Source: Roseibium sp. MMSF_3544
GTDB lineage: Bacteria > Pseudomonadota > Alphaproteobacteria > Rhizobiales > Stappiaceae
Assembly: GCF_030732845.1 (NCBI RefSeq)
Contig: NZ_JASHKA010000011.1
Coordinates: 1 to 64,000, forward strand
DNA: 64,000 nucleotides
Direction of reading: 5' to 3'
Under the pieces are notes generated by a model, which had not been told where the DNA came from, made no database searches, and saw only the letters and a list, made by a program, of their open reading frames with translations. The position numbers and the translations under genes were made by a program. Shown here one piece after another: positions 44,072 to 54,069 of the stretch. How positions within the stretch are numbered: position 1 is the first letter of the stretch; the number at the start of each line of letters is the position of its first letter.

Positions 44072-44538
44072 GAAATCCTTTCAGAGGGCGCGGGAGCGAC
44101 CGGAAAATCATCTTCTGCATCGGGATCGAACCCGTGCATGTAAAGCGCCCATTGCAGCCCAACAAGTGCCCCCTTGATGGGGCGCATCAAGGCCAAAGAT
44201 AACAGCAAGGTCAGCGGAAGCCAGATCGACATGTGGATCCAGATGGCCGGGCGCCACATGACCTCCACAATGAGCAGCGCTGGAATGATGATGTGGCCGA
44301 CGATCGTGATCGTGAAATAGGGCGGTGCGTCGTCTGCGCGATGGTGGTGAAACTCCTCGCCGCAGTCCGGACAGGCGTGCCGGGTCGTCAAAAACCCGTC
44401 GAACAACTTGCCGCGGCCGCAATGCATGCATCTGTTCATGGCGCCGCGCATCATTGAACGAAAGATCGGGCGGCGTGGTTTTTCCGCGTGGCCGTCCGGA
44501 ATTTCCACTTCGTCGTTCAAATCGTATCGAACCGTCAC
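44068..44538 (-). CDS. DUF983 family zinc-ribbon membrane protein (copy 2)
   Basis: 156 aa. Zinc ribbon CMHCGRGKLFDGFL and a second pair CPDCG, with HHHRADDAPPYF and two hydrophobic helices (about 80-98 and 105-124) ending in LMRPIKGALVG. It overlaps rnr and the Nudix gene by four bases each. Function unknown; the position after rnr is conserved in the group. A paralogue is at 2483-2890. Confidence 0.88.
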   Translation of the reverse strand: MTVRYDLNDEVEIPDGHAEKPRRPIFRSMMRGAMNRCMHCGRGKLFDGFLTTRHACPDCGEEFHHHRADDAPPYFTITIVGHIIIPALLIVEVMWRPAIWIHMSIWLPLTLLLSLALMRPIKGALVGLQWALYMHGFDPDAEDDFPVAPAPSERIS

Positions 44539-46853
44539 CTTGGCCTCCTTCGGCTCGGTTTTTTGCTGGAGGTCTTGGTGCGGGCGCCCTTGGGCGGACC
44601 ACGTCTGGCTTTCGGTGCCGCCTTGCGGATCTTCTTGCCTGCAATGCGTCCGTGACTGAGCAACTCGAATGTCAGTGCACCGGCAAACGGTGCAGCTTCC
44701 ACCAGCCTGACTTCCACTTCATCGCCAAGTTGGTAAGTCTCGCCGGTTTTGTCACCTACCAGCGCGTGCGACCCTTCGTCATATCGGTAATAGTCGAGAC
44801 CGATGGTCGAGGCCGGAACAAAGCCATCTGCTCCGGTGTCCTGCAACCGGATGAACAGACCAGACTTCACGACGCCGGCGATACGTCCCTGGAAAGTCGC
44901 ACCGATCCGGTCGCTCATCCACAACGCGATCAACCGGTCGATCGTGTCGCGTTCGGCCAGCATGGCGCGCCGCTCGGCCCCCGAGATTTCCGCCCCAATG
45001 GCTTCCAGTTTGCTCTCAATTCCCTCTGGCAGTCCGTCGGTCCCCAAACCGAGAGCGGAAATGAGCCCCCGGTGGACGATCAGGTCCGCATATCGCCGGA
45101 TCGGTGAGGTGAAGTGCGCATACCGGCGCAGATTGAGACCGAAGTGGCCGATGTTCTGCGGCGTATATTCCGCCTGGGCCTGACTGCGCAGAACCACCTC
45201 GTTCACAAGATGTGCCTGCGGGGTGTCCTTCACCTTCGCCAGAATACCGTTGAACGCGGAAGGGCGCAGGCCACCGCTCGACGGCAGCTTCATGTTGAGC
45301 GTGGAGAGAAAGTCTTTGAGGTTCTCGAGCTTCTCCGGTGTAGAGGCGTCGTGAACCCGGTAGAGCAGGGGGCTCTTCTTCTTTTCCAGTGTCTCCGCGG
45401 CCGCAACATTGGCCTGGATCATGAATTCCTCGATCAGCTTGTGCGCATCCAGCCGCTCCGGCACGAAGACGTGATCGACGGTTCCATCCTTCTTCAGCTT
45501 GATCTTGCGCTCCGGCAGGTCGAGTTCCAGCGGTTCCCGGGCATCCCGGCCTTTTTTCAGGACGGCATAGGCGTCCCAGAGCGGATTGAGGATGCCCTCC
45601 AACAGCGGTTCGCTCTTGTCGTCCGGAACGCCATCAATCGCCTTTTGTGCCTGCTGATAGGAGAGCTTCGCAGCAGAGCGCATCAGAATGCGGTGAAATG
45701 TATGCGTGAGTTTGCGCCCGTTCTTGTCGAAAACCATGCGCACCGCCAAGGCCGGCTTGTCTTCCTTCTCACGCAAGGAGCAAAGCACATTGGAAATGCG
45801 TTCCGGCAGCATCGGGATCACGCGGTCGGGAAAATAGACCGAATTGCCGCGGATATTGGCTTCCCGGTCCATCGGAGAGCCGGGCGTGACGTAGTGCGCG
45901 ACATCGGCAATGGCCACATAGACAATCTGACCGCCTTCGTTCTCGGCAGTGTCGTCAGCTTCGGCAAAGACCGCATCGTCATGGTCTTTCGCATCCGGCG
46001 GATCGATCGTGATCAGCGGGATCCGGCGCCAGTCCTCGCGCTTGCCGAGTGTCTTGACCGGTTTCGCCGCCTCTGCCTGGGCTTCCACAGCAGCCGGAAA
46101 AACATGCGGGATACCGTGGGACTGCAAGGCGATCTCGGAAATCGCCTTCTCCGAATTCATCGAGCCGAAACGCTCAACGATGGATGCGCGTGGATGACCA
46201 TAGCGGCCGGAGCGCGTTACCTGAACGCTGACCAAGTCGCCGTCATCAGCTTCTTTCAGGTCAGACGGGTCGACATCCAGTTCGCGCTGCTTGCGGTCAA
46301 TCGGTTCCAGATAGGGCGGTCGGTCTCCGTCCCGTTTCCTGAAGATGCCGAGGATTGCGCCCTGCTTCTTTTCCAGAACCTTCATCACCCGAGCAACGTG
46401 GTCAGCTTCAGGTCCGGCTTCTGCTTCCGTCAATCGGATCAGGGCTCTGTCCCCGACACCGGGCTGCGTTGATTTGGTTTTGCCCGACAGAACCAGAATT
46501 CTTGGTGGTTCGCCTGCCTCGTCGTCCCAGTCTAGTGGGGTGCCAAGAAGGTCGCCGTCGCGGTCTCGTCCGACAAGGTTGGCAACAAAGACGGGTGGCA
46601 GGTCTCCCGGCCGGATCATGCGCTTGTTGCGCTTTTCGATCAGGCCCTCCTCGGAGAGGTCCTTCAGCATCTTTTTCAGGTGAATGCGAGCGCCGCCAAT
46701 GATACCGAAGTGTCTGGCAATTTCCCGTTTTCCTGCCCGGCCAGGATTATCGGCGACAAAGGCGAGAATGTCTTCTCGGGAAGGCATCTCGCCTGGAACT
46801 TTGGCGTGTTTGCGTTTGGTGTGTTTGCGGGTGTTAATCCGTTTGGCGCTCAA
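44535..46853 (-). CDS. rnr: Ribonuclease R
   Basis: 772 aa. An N-terminal helix-turn-helix region, cold-shock domains, the RNB catalytic domain with metal-binding DPPDAKDHDDAVF, a C-terminal S1 domain (IAGVVKSGLFIRLQDTGADGFV) and a Lys/Arg-rich tail. A processive 3'-5' exoribonuclease that degrades structured RNA. It overlaps topA and DUF983 by four bases each, showing tight translational coupling. The basic tail probably aids RNA binding or ribosome contact. Confidence 0.96.
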   Translation of the reverse strand: MSAKRINTRKHTKRKHAKVPGEMPSREDILAFVADNPGRAGKREIARHFGIIGGARIHLKKMLKDLSEEGLIEKRNKRMIRPGDLPPVFVANLVGRDRDGDLLGTPLDWDDEAGEPPRILVLSGKTKSTQPGVGDRALIRLTEAEAGPEADHVARVMKVLEKKQGAILGIFRKRDGDRPPYLEPIDRKQRELDVDPSDLKEADDGDLVSVQVTRSGRYGHPRASIVERFGSMNSEKAISEIALQSHGIPHVFPAAVEAQAEAAKPVKTLGKREDWRRIPLITIDPPDAKDHDDAVFAEADDTAENEGGQIVYVAIADVAHYVTPGSPMDREANIRGNSVYFPDRVIPMLPERISNVLCSLREKEDKPALAVRMVFDKNGRKLTHTFHRILMRSAAKLSYQQAQKAIDGVPDDKSEPLLEGILNPLWDAYAVLKKGRDAREPLELDLPERKIKLKKDGTVDHVFVPERLDAHKLIEEFMIQANVAAAETLEKKKSPLLYRVHDASTPEKLENLKDFLSTLNMKLPSSGGLRPSAFNGILAKVKDTPQAHLVNEVVLRSQAQAEYTPQNIGHFGLNLRRYAHFTSPIRRYADLIVHRGLISALGLGTDGLPEGIESKLEAIGAEISGAERRAMLAERDTIDRLIALWMSDRIGATFQGRIAGVVKSGLFIRLQDTGADGFVPASTIGLDYYRYDEGSHALVGDKTGETYQLGDEVEVRLVEAAPFAGALTFELLSHGRIAGKKIRKAAPKARRGPPKGARTKTSSKKPSRRRPR

Positions 46854-49543
46854 GTCGCGTCATCCCAGGGCACCTCTTCCGACGACGCATCTACCTTGGC
46901 CTTGCCTGTCGTATTTCCCGTCGTCTTTTCGGCAGCCGTTTTCTTGGCGGAGGACTTCGCGCCTCCGTTTGCTTTCTTTGTCGTCTTCTTTGCAGCGGTT
47001 TTCTTTTTTCCACCGCCTTTGGCAGCTTTTGCTGCAATCAGTTCGACAGCCTGCTCCAGGGTAACGGCCTTCGGGTCGGTATCCTTGGGCAAGGTCGCGT
47101 TGATCTTGCCGTGTTTAACGTAAGGACCATAACGACCGTCATAAACATTGACCGGACCGCCTTCTTCCGGATGCTCGCCGAGTTCTTTGAGCGGTGTCGC
47201 GGCAGCGCCGCGCCGGCCGCCGCCCTTGGCGCGCTTTTCAGCTAGTGCATCCACGGCGCGGTTGATGCCGACCGAAAAGACCTCATCAGCCGAGGACAGG
47301 TTGGCGTAGGTTCCTTCGTGCAGGACAAACGGACCATAGCGGCCGATACCAGCTGTGATCATCTTGCCGTCTTCCGGATGGAGGCCAACTTCACGCGGCA
47401 GCGACAGCAGCTGCAGTGCTTTTTCCAGGTCCATGTCCGGCGCCGACCAGCCCTTGGGCAGCGAGGCCCGCTTGGGTTTGGCTTCTTCGCCGAGCTGCAC
47501 ATAAGGTCCGAAGCGGCCGTTGCGCAGGGAGACATCCAGGCCCGATTCCGGGTCGACGCCGAGCACCTTGGGACCTTCGTCGGCTTCACCGTCTTCGCCG
47601 TTCGGTTTGCCAAGCTGTCGCGTATAGCCGCATTCCGGGTAGTTGGAGCAGCCGATAAAGGCGCCCCAGCGGCTCACTTTCAGCGAGAGCTGGCCGGTGT
47701 CGCAGGATGGGCATTGCCGTGGATTGGTGCCGTCTTCCTTGGGTGGAAAGATGTGCGGTCCAAGAAGCTCGTTGAGCGCATCAATCACTTCCGCAACCCG
47801 AAGGTCCTTGATTTCATCGACAGCGCCTGAGAAATTCGTCCAGAAATCGCGCAAGACATCCAGCCAGGACAATTCGCCGGCGGAAATCTTGTCGAGCTGT
47901 TCTTCAAGGCTTGCCGTGAAATCGAACTCCACATAGCGGTGGAAAAAGCTTTCCAGAAACGCGGTGACGATGCGCCCCTTGTCCTGTGGGACAAGCTGTT
48001 TCTTGTCCAGTTCGACGTAATCGCGATCGCGCAGTGTCTGCAAAGTGGACGCGTAGGTGGACGGGCGGCCGATACCCAGCTCTTCCATTTTCTTCACGAG
48101 ACTGGCTTCGGTGTATCGCGGTGGCGGCGTTGTGAAGTGCTGCGTAGCCTCGATGGCTTCTGACTTGCCGTCAACCGAAGCAGCCGTCAGTTCAGCTCCA
48201 TTTTCGACCGGCGGCAAGCGGCGCGAATTCTCGTCTTCCTCGTCGTCCTTGCTTTCCTGGTAGAGCGCAAGGAAGCCGTCAAAACGCACGACGGATCCGG
48301 TCGCGCGCAGGTTTGCGCTCTTGCCGGATCCCTTGGCGAGAATCTCGATTGTCGTGCGTTCCAGAACCGCGGATTCCATCTGCGACGCCATGGTCCGCTT
48401 CCAGATCAGCTCGTAGAGCTTCGCCTGGTCCGGATCGAGAAAGCGTGCCACGTCCTTTGGACGGCGGGACAGGTCGGTCGGGCGGATCGCCTCGTGGGCT
48501 TCCTGCGCGTTCTTTGCCTTGGAGGAATAATGGCGCGGCTTTTCCGGCACGTATTTGTCGCCGAAATCCTGCCCGATCACGCTGCGGGCGGCGGCGACAG
48601 CCTCACCTGCGATCTGTACACCATCGGTACGCATATAGGTAATGAGGCCCGAGGTTTCGCCGCCAATCGAAATGCCCTCGTAGAGCTTTTGGGCAACCTG
48701 CATCGTCCGGGAAGCGGCAAAGCCGAGTTTGCGGGACGCTTCCTGTTGCAGGGTGGACGTTGTGAACGGGGCAGCCGGATTGCGTCGTGCGGGTTTGGAA
48801 GCGACGCTGTCGACGCGGAAACTTGCGCTTTCGAGCATCGCCTTGATTGTCGATGCTTCGGATTCGTTGGCAATGTCGTGCCGTCCGATTTTCTTGCCGT
48901 CGAACCCGGTGACACCCGCCTGGAACATATCGCCCGCGGGGGTCTTCATATTCGCGAAAATCGACCAGTATTCCTGTGCGCAGAAGGTTTCGATTTCCAT
49001 TTCGCGGTCACAGATCAGCCGCAGCGCGACGGACTGGACGCGGCCGGCTGAACGTGCCCCGGGAAGCTTCCGCCAGAGCACCGGCGACAGGGTGAAGCCT
49101 ACAAGATAGTCGAGGGCGCGGCGTGCGAGATAGGCGTCGACGAGGGGCGCGTCGAGCTGCCGCGGATTGTCCATCGCCTCGAGAATGGCTTTCTTGGTGA
49201 TCGCGTTGAAGACGACGCGCTCAACCTGCTTGTCCTTCAGCACGCGCTTCTTTTGAAGCACTTCCAAAACGTGCCACGAAATCGCTTCCCCTTCACGGTC
49301 AGGGTCAGTTGCCAGGATAAGGCGGTCAGCATCCTTTACCGCGCTCGCGATTTCGCTGAGACGCTTTTGGGATTTGCTGTCTACCTGCCAGCTCATGGCA
49401 AAATTGTCGTCAGGCTGAACCGAGCCGTCCTTCGGAGGCAAATCACGGACGTGACCGTATGAAGCCAGAACGGTGTAATCGGAGCCAAGATATTTGTTGA
49501 TCGTCTTGGCTTTCGCCGGCGATTCCACAATGACGACGTTCAT
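46850..49543 (-). CDS. topA: DNA topoisomerase I
   Basis: 897 aa. Toprim motifs E8 and DPDRE (80-84), active Tyr303 in GLITYMRTDGVQ. A C-terminal zinc finger (CPSC...CSNYPEC) and three Topo_C_Rpt-type repeats (RFGPYV, RYGPFV, RYGPYV) follow. The end is a Lys/Ala-rich basic tail finishing in EVPWDDAT. Relaxes negative supercoils. First gene of topA-rnr-DUF983-Nudix. In relatives it directly follows dprA; here a chemoreceptor gene lies between. Confidence 0.97.
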   Translation of the reverse strand: MNVVIVESPAKAKTINKYLGSDYTVLASYGHVRDLPPKDGSVQPDDNFAMSWQVDSKSQKRLSEIASAVKDADRLILATDPDREGEAISWHVLEVLQKKRVLKDKQVERVVFNAITKKAILEAMDNPRQLDAPLVDAYLARRALDYLVGFTLSPVLWRKLPGARSAGRVQSVALRLICDREMEIETFCAQEYWSIFANMKTPAGDMFQAGVTGFDGKKIGRHDIANESEASTIKAMLESASFRVDSVASKPARRNPAAPFTTSTLQQEASRKLGFAASRTMQVAQKLYEGISIGGETSGLITYMRTDGVQIAGEAVAAARSVIGQDFGDKYVPEKPRHYSSKAKNAQEAHEAIRPTDLSRRPKDVARFLDPDQAKLYELIWKRTMASQMESAVLERTTIEILAKGSGKSANLRATGSVVRFDGFLALYQESKDDEEDENSRRLPPVENGAELTAASVDGKSEAIEATQHFTTPPPRYTEASLVKKMEELGIGRPSTYASTLQTLRDRDYVELDKKQLVPQDKGRIVTAFLESFFHRYVEFDFTASLEEQLDKISAGELSWLDVLRDFWTNFSGAVDEIKDLRVAEVIDALNELLGPHIFPPKEDGTNPRQCPSCDTGQLSLKVSRWGAFIGCSNYPECGYTRQLGKPNGEDGEADEGPKVLGVDPESGLDVSLRNGRFGPYVQLGEEAKPKRASLPKGWSAPDMDLEKALQLLSLPREVGLHPEDGKMITAGIGRYGPFVLHEGTYANLSSADEVFSVGINRAVDALAEKRAKGGGRRGAAATPLKELGEHPEEGGPVNVYDGRYGPYVKHGKINATLPKDTDPKAVTLEQAVELIAAKAAKGGGKKKTAAKKTTKKANGGAKSSAKKTAAEKTTGNTTGKAKVDASSEEVPWDDAT

Positions 49544-50002
49544 TCTTACCCAAATTTTTTTGCCGGAAACGGAGCCCCCGTCCGGTGGAGAAGGAGAAAT
49601 AAGGTGCGCTGACGATCAAGGATCGGGCGCCGCCTGTCAAATGGACCTTTGCGCGTCTGGGGTCAAGTGACCGTCTGATGCTTGTTCGCTCTCCTTGGTT
49701 TTGTGATTCGGCGGAAAGCAGGTCTCAGACAACAAAAATCAAAAAACGTCAGGTCTGAATGCGTTCAGCCAAAAAGGCTGTGGTTGCAATATGATAACCC
49801 AAAATCATTTGTATTTTTCTGTGTAAGGTACACAATTGGTTACAACCTAAGATTTTATATTTAAATATCTCGCATGTAAAACCAAACTGATCTGATTGAT
49901 GGGCAGCATTTCTTAAGAATTCTGGCTGAGTTTGTTTGCGGGATTTGCGGGCATTTGTGTCCGTTGCTGGGGAAAACCTGCACTTTCTATAGGAGGGGCA
50001 TA
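49544..50002. promoter_or_regulatory. Divergent AT-rich promoter region topA/chemoreceptor with palindromes
   Basis: No gene is seen. The stretch is clearly more AT-rich than its surroundings from about 49730 to 49880. It contains TGTGTAAGGTACACA (49820-49834, a perfect 6-bp inverted repeat with N3 centre), the 12-bp palindrome ATATTTAAATAT (49857-49868) and CAGCC-AAAAA-GGCTG (49766-49780). The first is a likely transcription factor site. AGGAGGGG at 49991-49998 is the chemoreceptor ribosome-binding site. Confidence 0.5.
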
Positions 50003-52063
50003 ATGAAACTGACCGTCGGGAAAAAGATCGGTATTCCACTTTTGGGCTTACTCGGTCTAGTCGGCACCGTCACGCTTGGCGTGCAGATTATCAACAACAC
50101 GGTCAGTGAAAAGGCCACACAGGTCAAAGAAGTGGCCGTCCCGACGGCAATCCTTACACTTTCCATGCTGGATAACCTCAACGCCATGAATTCGAGCGTG
50201 CTTGAATTCGTGAGCGGAGAGGAAGGCAAGCGAACGACTTTTGAACAAAAATTTCAGGAGTTTCAGGCCGAACTCGGCGAATACCGCCAGATCGTGGGCG
50301 ACGAGGATGCCGGTGTTCAGCTTCTGGACAGCAACATCCTGCTTTATCGGGACCGTGCGATCACCGAGGTGTTCGATCGCTTTGATCCTGCCAATGAACG
50401 ATCGGCGCAAATGGCTGCGAACGAGCTGAGCGCAACCGGCTTGGAACTTGAAAAAATTCTGGACAACCTGAAAACGCAGGAAATCAGCGGCGCTGCCTTC
50501 GCGCTTGATCTGGACGAGGTCCTCAACGAGCGCCTGCCAAGCATCCAGTACTATCTTGAGATGGTCGACGAAGGCGGGGACATGATTTCCTCTTTGAATG
50601 CCCATATGCGCGGCGACGTGAATGCGGCCGCCGATTTCGACAAGTATTCGAAAACGTTCGGGGGATTTCTGGGCCTGTTCGGCATGCTCGAGACCGATGA
50701 GAAGGAACAGGAACAGCTCGCCAAGGTCGAAGAACTTCACAAGGTTCTGGACGAAGGCGGCCGCAAGATTTTCGATATGTACAAGCCTGAACTCAAGCTG
50801 CAGGCGATTGCGTCGATCGATCAGATGCAGCAGGAGCTCATTGCCGTCCTTGAAAGTGAGATTAACGCTCTGGCCGATCAGGCGATTGCCAGCGAACAGC
50901 AGGCACTGGACGATCTGCAAAGCAGCATTTCGCTATCGCGCAATGTCCTTTGGGGGCTGCTTGCCTTGTCGATTGCGACCGGTATCGGCATCTCTCTGTT
51001 CGTCAACAGGGGTGTCACCAGTCCGCTTAAATCCCTCAATGGCGTTATGGGCCGGTTGTCCCAAGGGGACCTGAGTGTTGAAATCGAGGAAACCCGCCGC
51101 AGCGACGAAATCGGCGACATGATCCAGGCAGTGCATGTCTTCAAGGCCAATGCGCTGGAAGTGGAGAACCTGCAACAGACCACACGGGAATCCGACGAAC
51201 GTGCGCGCCTGGAAAAAGCGGAAGCCATGGAGACGCTCGCCCGTGACTTCGAACAGGGCGTTGGCGCGATCGTTGAAGACGTTTCGCAGTCTTCCCTGGA
51301 GATGACGCACACCGCAGGTTCCTTGTCCGATACGGCCGAACAGTCGCGCGTCCAGGCCTCTGGCGTTGCCGGCTCCGCGCAACAGGCCTCCAACAACGTT
51401 CAGACCGTCGCATCCGCTGCGGAAGAACTCGGCGCCTCGATCCAGCAGATCACCAGCCAGGTCAACGAGCAGTCGAACAAGACTGTTCAGGCCTTCAACG
51501 TGACCAAGGAAAGCCGGGAAAGAATGCAGGAGCTTTCGGGCAAGGTCGCCGATATCGGCGAAGTTCTGAATCTGATCACTGGTATCGCGGAGCAGACCAA
51601 CTTGTTGGCGCTCAATGCCACCATCGAAGCGGCACGTGCCGGTGAAGCCGGCAAGGGCTTTGCCGTGGTCGCTTCGGAAGTCAAAAGCCTCGCCAACCAG
51701 ACCTCGAAAGCAACCGAGGATATCGCCGCGCAGATCAACGCCATTCAGCAGGACACCAACGGCACAATGAAGGCGATCGAGGAAATTGCGACCGAGATCG
51801 AAACCGTGGCCGAGATCGCCAGGGCGATTGCAGAAGCCGTCGAACAGCAGAATGCCGCAACACACGAGATTGCCCAGAGCATCAACCAGGCTGCCAGCGG
51901 AACGGATGAGGTGACCGCGACGATCACCGATCTGAACGAAAGCGCCGATCGAACCGGTGTCGCTGCCAATGAAATGCTCGGATCAGCGCAGGACCTGTCG
52001 GAAAAAGCCAACACTCTGAGTTCAATGGTCTCGAACTTCCTCCGGGAGGTGCGCGCCGCCTGA
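50003..52063 (+). CDS. Methyl-accepting chemotaxis protein
   Basis: 686 aa from the ATG at 50003, which directly follows AGGAGGGG. TM1 (about 9-30), a helical periplasmic sensor domain of about 280 residues, TM2 (about 310-332), a HAMP domain (to about 385) and the MA signalling domain with the conserved hairpin tip ([31 protein letters not shown]). There is no C-terminal CheR/CheB pentapeptide. The ligand is unknown: the helical sensor has no recognised dCache or 4HB hallmark. It interrupts the dprA-topA order on the opposite strand. Confidence 0.93.
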   Translation: MKLTVGKKIGIPLLGLLGLVGTVTLGVQIINNTVSEKATQVKEVAVPTAILTLSMLDNLNAMNSSVLEFVSGEEGKRTTFEQKFQEFQAELGEYRQIVGDEDAGVQLLDSNILLYRDRAITEVFDRFDPANERSAQMAANELSATGLELEKILDNLKTQEISGAAFALDLDEVLNERLPSIQYYLEMVDEGGDMISSLNAHMRGDVNAAADFDKYSKTFGGFLGLFGMLETDEKEQEQLAKVEELHKVLDEGGRKIFDMYKPELKLQAIASIDQMQQELIAVLESEINALADQAIASEQQALDDLQSSISLSRNVLWGLLALSIATGIGISLFVNRGVTSPLKSLNGVMGRLSQGDLSVEIEETRRSDEIGDMIQAVHVFKANALEVENLQQTTRESDERARLEKAEAMETLARDFEQGVGAIVEDVSQSSLEMTHTAGSLSDTAEQSRVQASGVAGSAQQASNNVQTVASAAEELGASIQQITSQVNEQSNKTVQAFNVTKESRERMQELSGKVADIGEVLNLITGIAEQTNLLALNATIEAARAGEAGKGFAVVASEVKSLANQTSKATEDIAAQINAIQQDTNGTMKAIEEIATEIETVAEIARAIAEAVEQQNAATHEIAQSINQAASGTDEVTATITDLNESADRTGVAANEMLGSAQDLSEKANTLSSMVSNFLREVRAA

Positions 52064-52080
52064 CCGGGCGCTAGCCCAGA

Positions 52081-52102
52081 GAGGCTGCCAGTCGGCGGCC
52101 TC
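52081..52102. terminator. Hairpin between chemoreceptor and dprA
   Basis: GAGGC/GCCTC plus GCC/GGC (52081-52102) makes a 9-bp stem with an AGTC loop. Just before it GGGC-GCTA-GCCC (52066-52077) could pair too. No T tract. Possibly a weak terminator for the convergent genes. Confidence 0.35.
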
Positions 52103-52110
52103 ACTTGCTG

Positions 52111-53256
52111 TCAGGACGTCCCCATCAGCAGGGACACTTTCTGTCCTGCATGACGTTCAAGCCGTCCGGCGAGTTCCAGCTCAAGCAGGATAACGTTGAC
52201 CGAGCGGGCGTCCGCTTCGACAAACCGGATCAGTTCGTCAAGCTCCACGGGCGCAGGACCGAGCGCTTCGACGATCTTGCTGCGCAGCCTGTCATCCGGT
52301 TCGTGGGATGCAGCAGACCGTTCGCCCGGCGGTTCCGTAATGCCGCGAAACAGCGGAAGATCCGGCTCGACCCGGCCGGCAAGTCCTTCAAGCACATCGT
52401 CCGCAGATCTCGCGAGTGTTGCACCTTGCCTGATCAAGGCGTTTGCACCTTCCGAGCGCGGGTCCAGCGGTGAGCCCGGGACCGCATATATGTCCCGGTT
52501 CTGCTCAAGGGCGAAGCGGGCAGTGTGGAGCGAACCAGATGCCTTGGCAGCCTCAATCACGACCACGGCGAGGGAAACCCCGGATATCAGCCTGTTGCGA
52601 CGCGGAAAGTCCCTGCCGCGCGGCTTCCACCCGAGCGGCATCTCGCTGATCGCGGCGCCGCCTGCGTCGAGCATTGCAGCGAGTAGGCGTCCATGTTCCG
52701 GAGGATAGAGCACATTGAGACCACCGGCGAAGACGGCCAGCGTCCCTGTCTGCAAGGCTGCTTCGTGAGCGGCGGCGTCAATCCCGCGTGCGAGCCCGGA
52801 TGCGATTGCAAAACCATGAGCGCCAAGGTCGCGCGCAAAGTTTCCGGCCAGCTTGCGACCCGAAAGCGATGCGTTTCGCGCTCCGACAATTGCGACCATT
52901 CGGCTGGCCACCGGGACCTCGCCACCTTTCACCGACAGCAATGGCGGCGGGCCGTCAATGTGTTTCAGGTGTGGCGGATAGTGGGCTTCTCCCAGAGCGA
53001 CAAGTCTCGCACCAAACCGCTTGTGCGCCTCGAGTTCTGCCACAGCATCTTCAACCGGACACAGGCGGTAGCTTTTCTTGCCGCCCCGTTTGGAGAGTTC
53101 GGGCAGCATCTCCAGAGCCCGTTCGGCAGAACCGGCGTGGTTCAAAAGATCGCGGAAAAGAGCTGGGCCGATGTTTTCCGATCTTATTAAACGCAGCCAC
53201 GCAAGTCGCTGATCCTCGGTGAGGCTGAACGCTTTATAGGAGCTGACGCCGCTCAT
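52111..53256 (-). CDS. dprA: DNA-processing protein DprA/Smf
   Basis: 381 aa. Rossmann-like core with [49 protein letters not shown] and SEMPLG, then a C-terminal winged-helix domain ([17 protein letters not shown]). DprA loads RecA on incoming single strands in natural transformation; it is also found in bacteria not known to be competent. Its start overlaps the plsY stop by four bases. Confidence 0.95.
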   Translation of the reverse strand: MSGVSSYKAFSLTEDQRLAWLRLIRSENIGPALFRDLLNHAGSAERALEMLPELSKRGGKKSYRLCPVEDAVAELEAHKRFGARLVALGEAHYPPHLKHIDGPPPLLSVKGGEVPVASRMVAIVGARNASLSGRKLAGNFARDLGAHGFAIASGLARGIDAAAHEAALQTGTLAVFAGGLNVLYPPEHGRLLAAMLDAGGAAISEMPLGWKPRGRDFPRRNRLISGVSLAVVVIEAAKASGSLHTARFALEQNRDIYAVPGSPLDPRSEGANALIRQGATLARSADDVLEGLAGRVEPDLPLFRGITEPPGERSAASHEPDDRLRSKIVEALGPAPVELDELIRFVEADARSVNVILLELELAGRLERHAGQKVSLLMGTS

Positions 53257-53918
53257 GAGCCTCCGCTGCCGGCATCAGGTTCTGGTTCTGGCGCTGCAGT
53301 CGACTTTGCACCGATTTTGCTTTCCGCGCCGCGCAGCAGCCGCCCGATGTTCTCATGGTGCTTGGCCCAGAGCAGCACCGTCATCAGCAGGGCCATTTCC
53401 GCAAGTTGAACCCGGCTGAAGACAAAATAGAGCAGGACTGGCGTGGCAAGGCTTGCCGTGAGTGCGGAGAGGGACGAGTAACGGAAGATCAGTGCCATGC
53501 CGATCCATATGGCGATAAAGAGCAGTCCCATCGGCCAGAACAGTCCGAGCATGATGCCGATATAGGTGGCGACGCCCTTGCCACCCTTGAACTTCAGCCA
53601 AACCGGAAAGAGATGTCCAAGAAAGGCGCCGAATCCCGCAACAAGCGCCATTTCCTGCCCATAAAGAGCGCTCACGATCAGCACCGCAGCTGTGCCTTTC
53701 AGGCCGTCTCCGAGAAGCGTGGCGGCTGCAAGCGACTTTCTGCCCGTGCGCAGGACATTCGTGGTGCCAATGTTTCCCGAACCGATATTGCGGATATCGC
53801 CAAGTCCGGCCATGCGTGTGAAAACCAGTCCGAACGGGATCGATCCGAGCAAGTAGCCGAACAAAAGGGCGCCCAGATAATAGGGCCAGGCGAATTCCCA
53901 GCTGATGGGATCAGGCAC
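53253..53918 (-). CDS. plsY: Acyl-phosphate:glycerol-3-phosphate acyltransferase PlsY
   Basis: 221 aa, about five to six membrane helices. PlsY motifs: [24 protein letters not shown] (about 45-56), [11 protein letters not shown] and GKGVATYIG. It transfers the acyl group from acyl-phosphate (made by PlsX) to glycerol-3-phosphate at the inner membrane. The C-terminal tail is Glu/Pro-rich. Coupled to dprA by a four-base overlap. Confidence 0.96.
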   Translation of the reverse strand: MPDPISWEFAWPYYLGALLFGYLLGSIPFGLVFTRMAGLGDIRNIGSGNIGTTNVLRTGRKSLAAATLLGDGLKGTAAVLIVSALYGQEMALVAGFGAFLGHLFPVWLKFKGGKGVATYIGIMLGLFWPMGLLFIAIWIGMALIFRYSSLSALTASLATPVLLYFVFSRVQLAEMALLMTVLLWAKHHENIGRLLRGAESKIGAKSTAAPEPEPDAGSGGS

Positions 53919-53977
53919 GCGGATTGTCTCCCCTGACGCGCGGACACGGAACGTTTCGGCAATGTAACTGCATGGTT

Positions 53978-53996
53978 CCCCGGATCAAGTCCGGGG
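53978..53996. repeat. REP-like palindrome
   Basis: CCCCGGA-TCAAG-TCCGGGG, a 7-bp perfect inverted repeat. This CCCCGGACTTGATCCGGGG-type element occurs in many copies in Hyphomicrobiales genomes. It lies between the plsY and DUF3108 genes. Confidence 0.6.
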
Positions 53997-54069
53997 CTTG
54001 TGAAAAATACGGAATTTCAGATCCCTGGCTTGCTTTCACCGGCAGGGAACAAGGGATGGGGAGGTGAAA

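Noticed and set aside
45114..46472. 452-residue plus-strand open frame
   Set aside because: Antisense to rnr, whose RNB motifs are intact.
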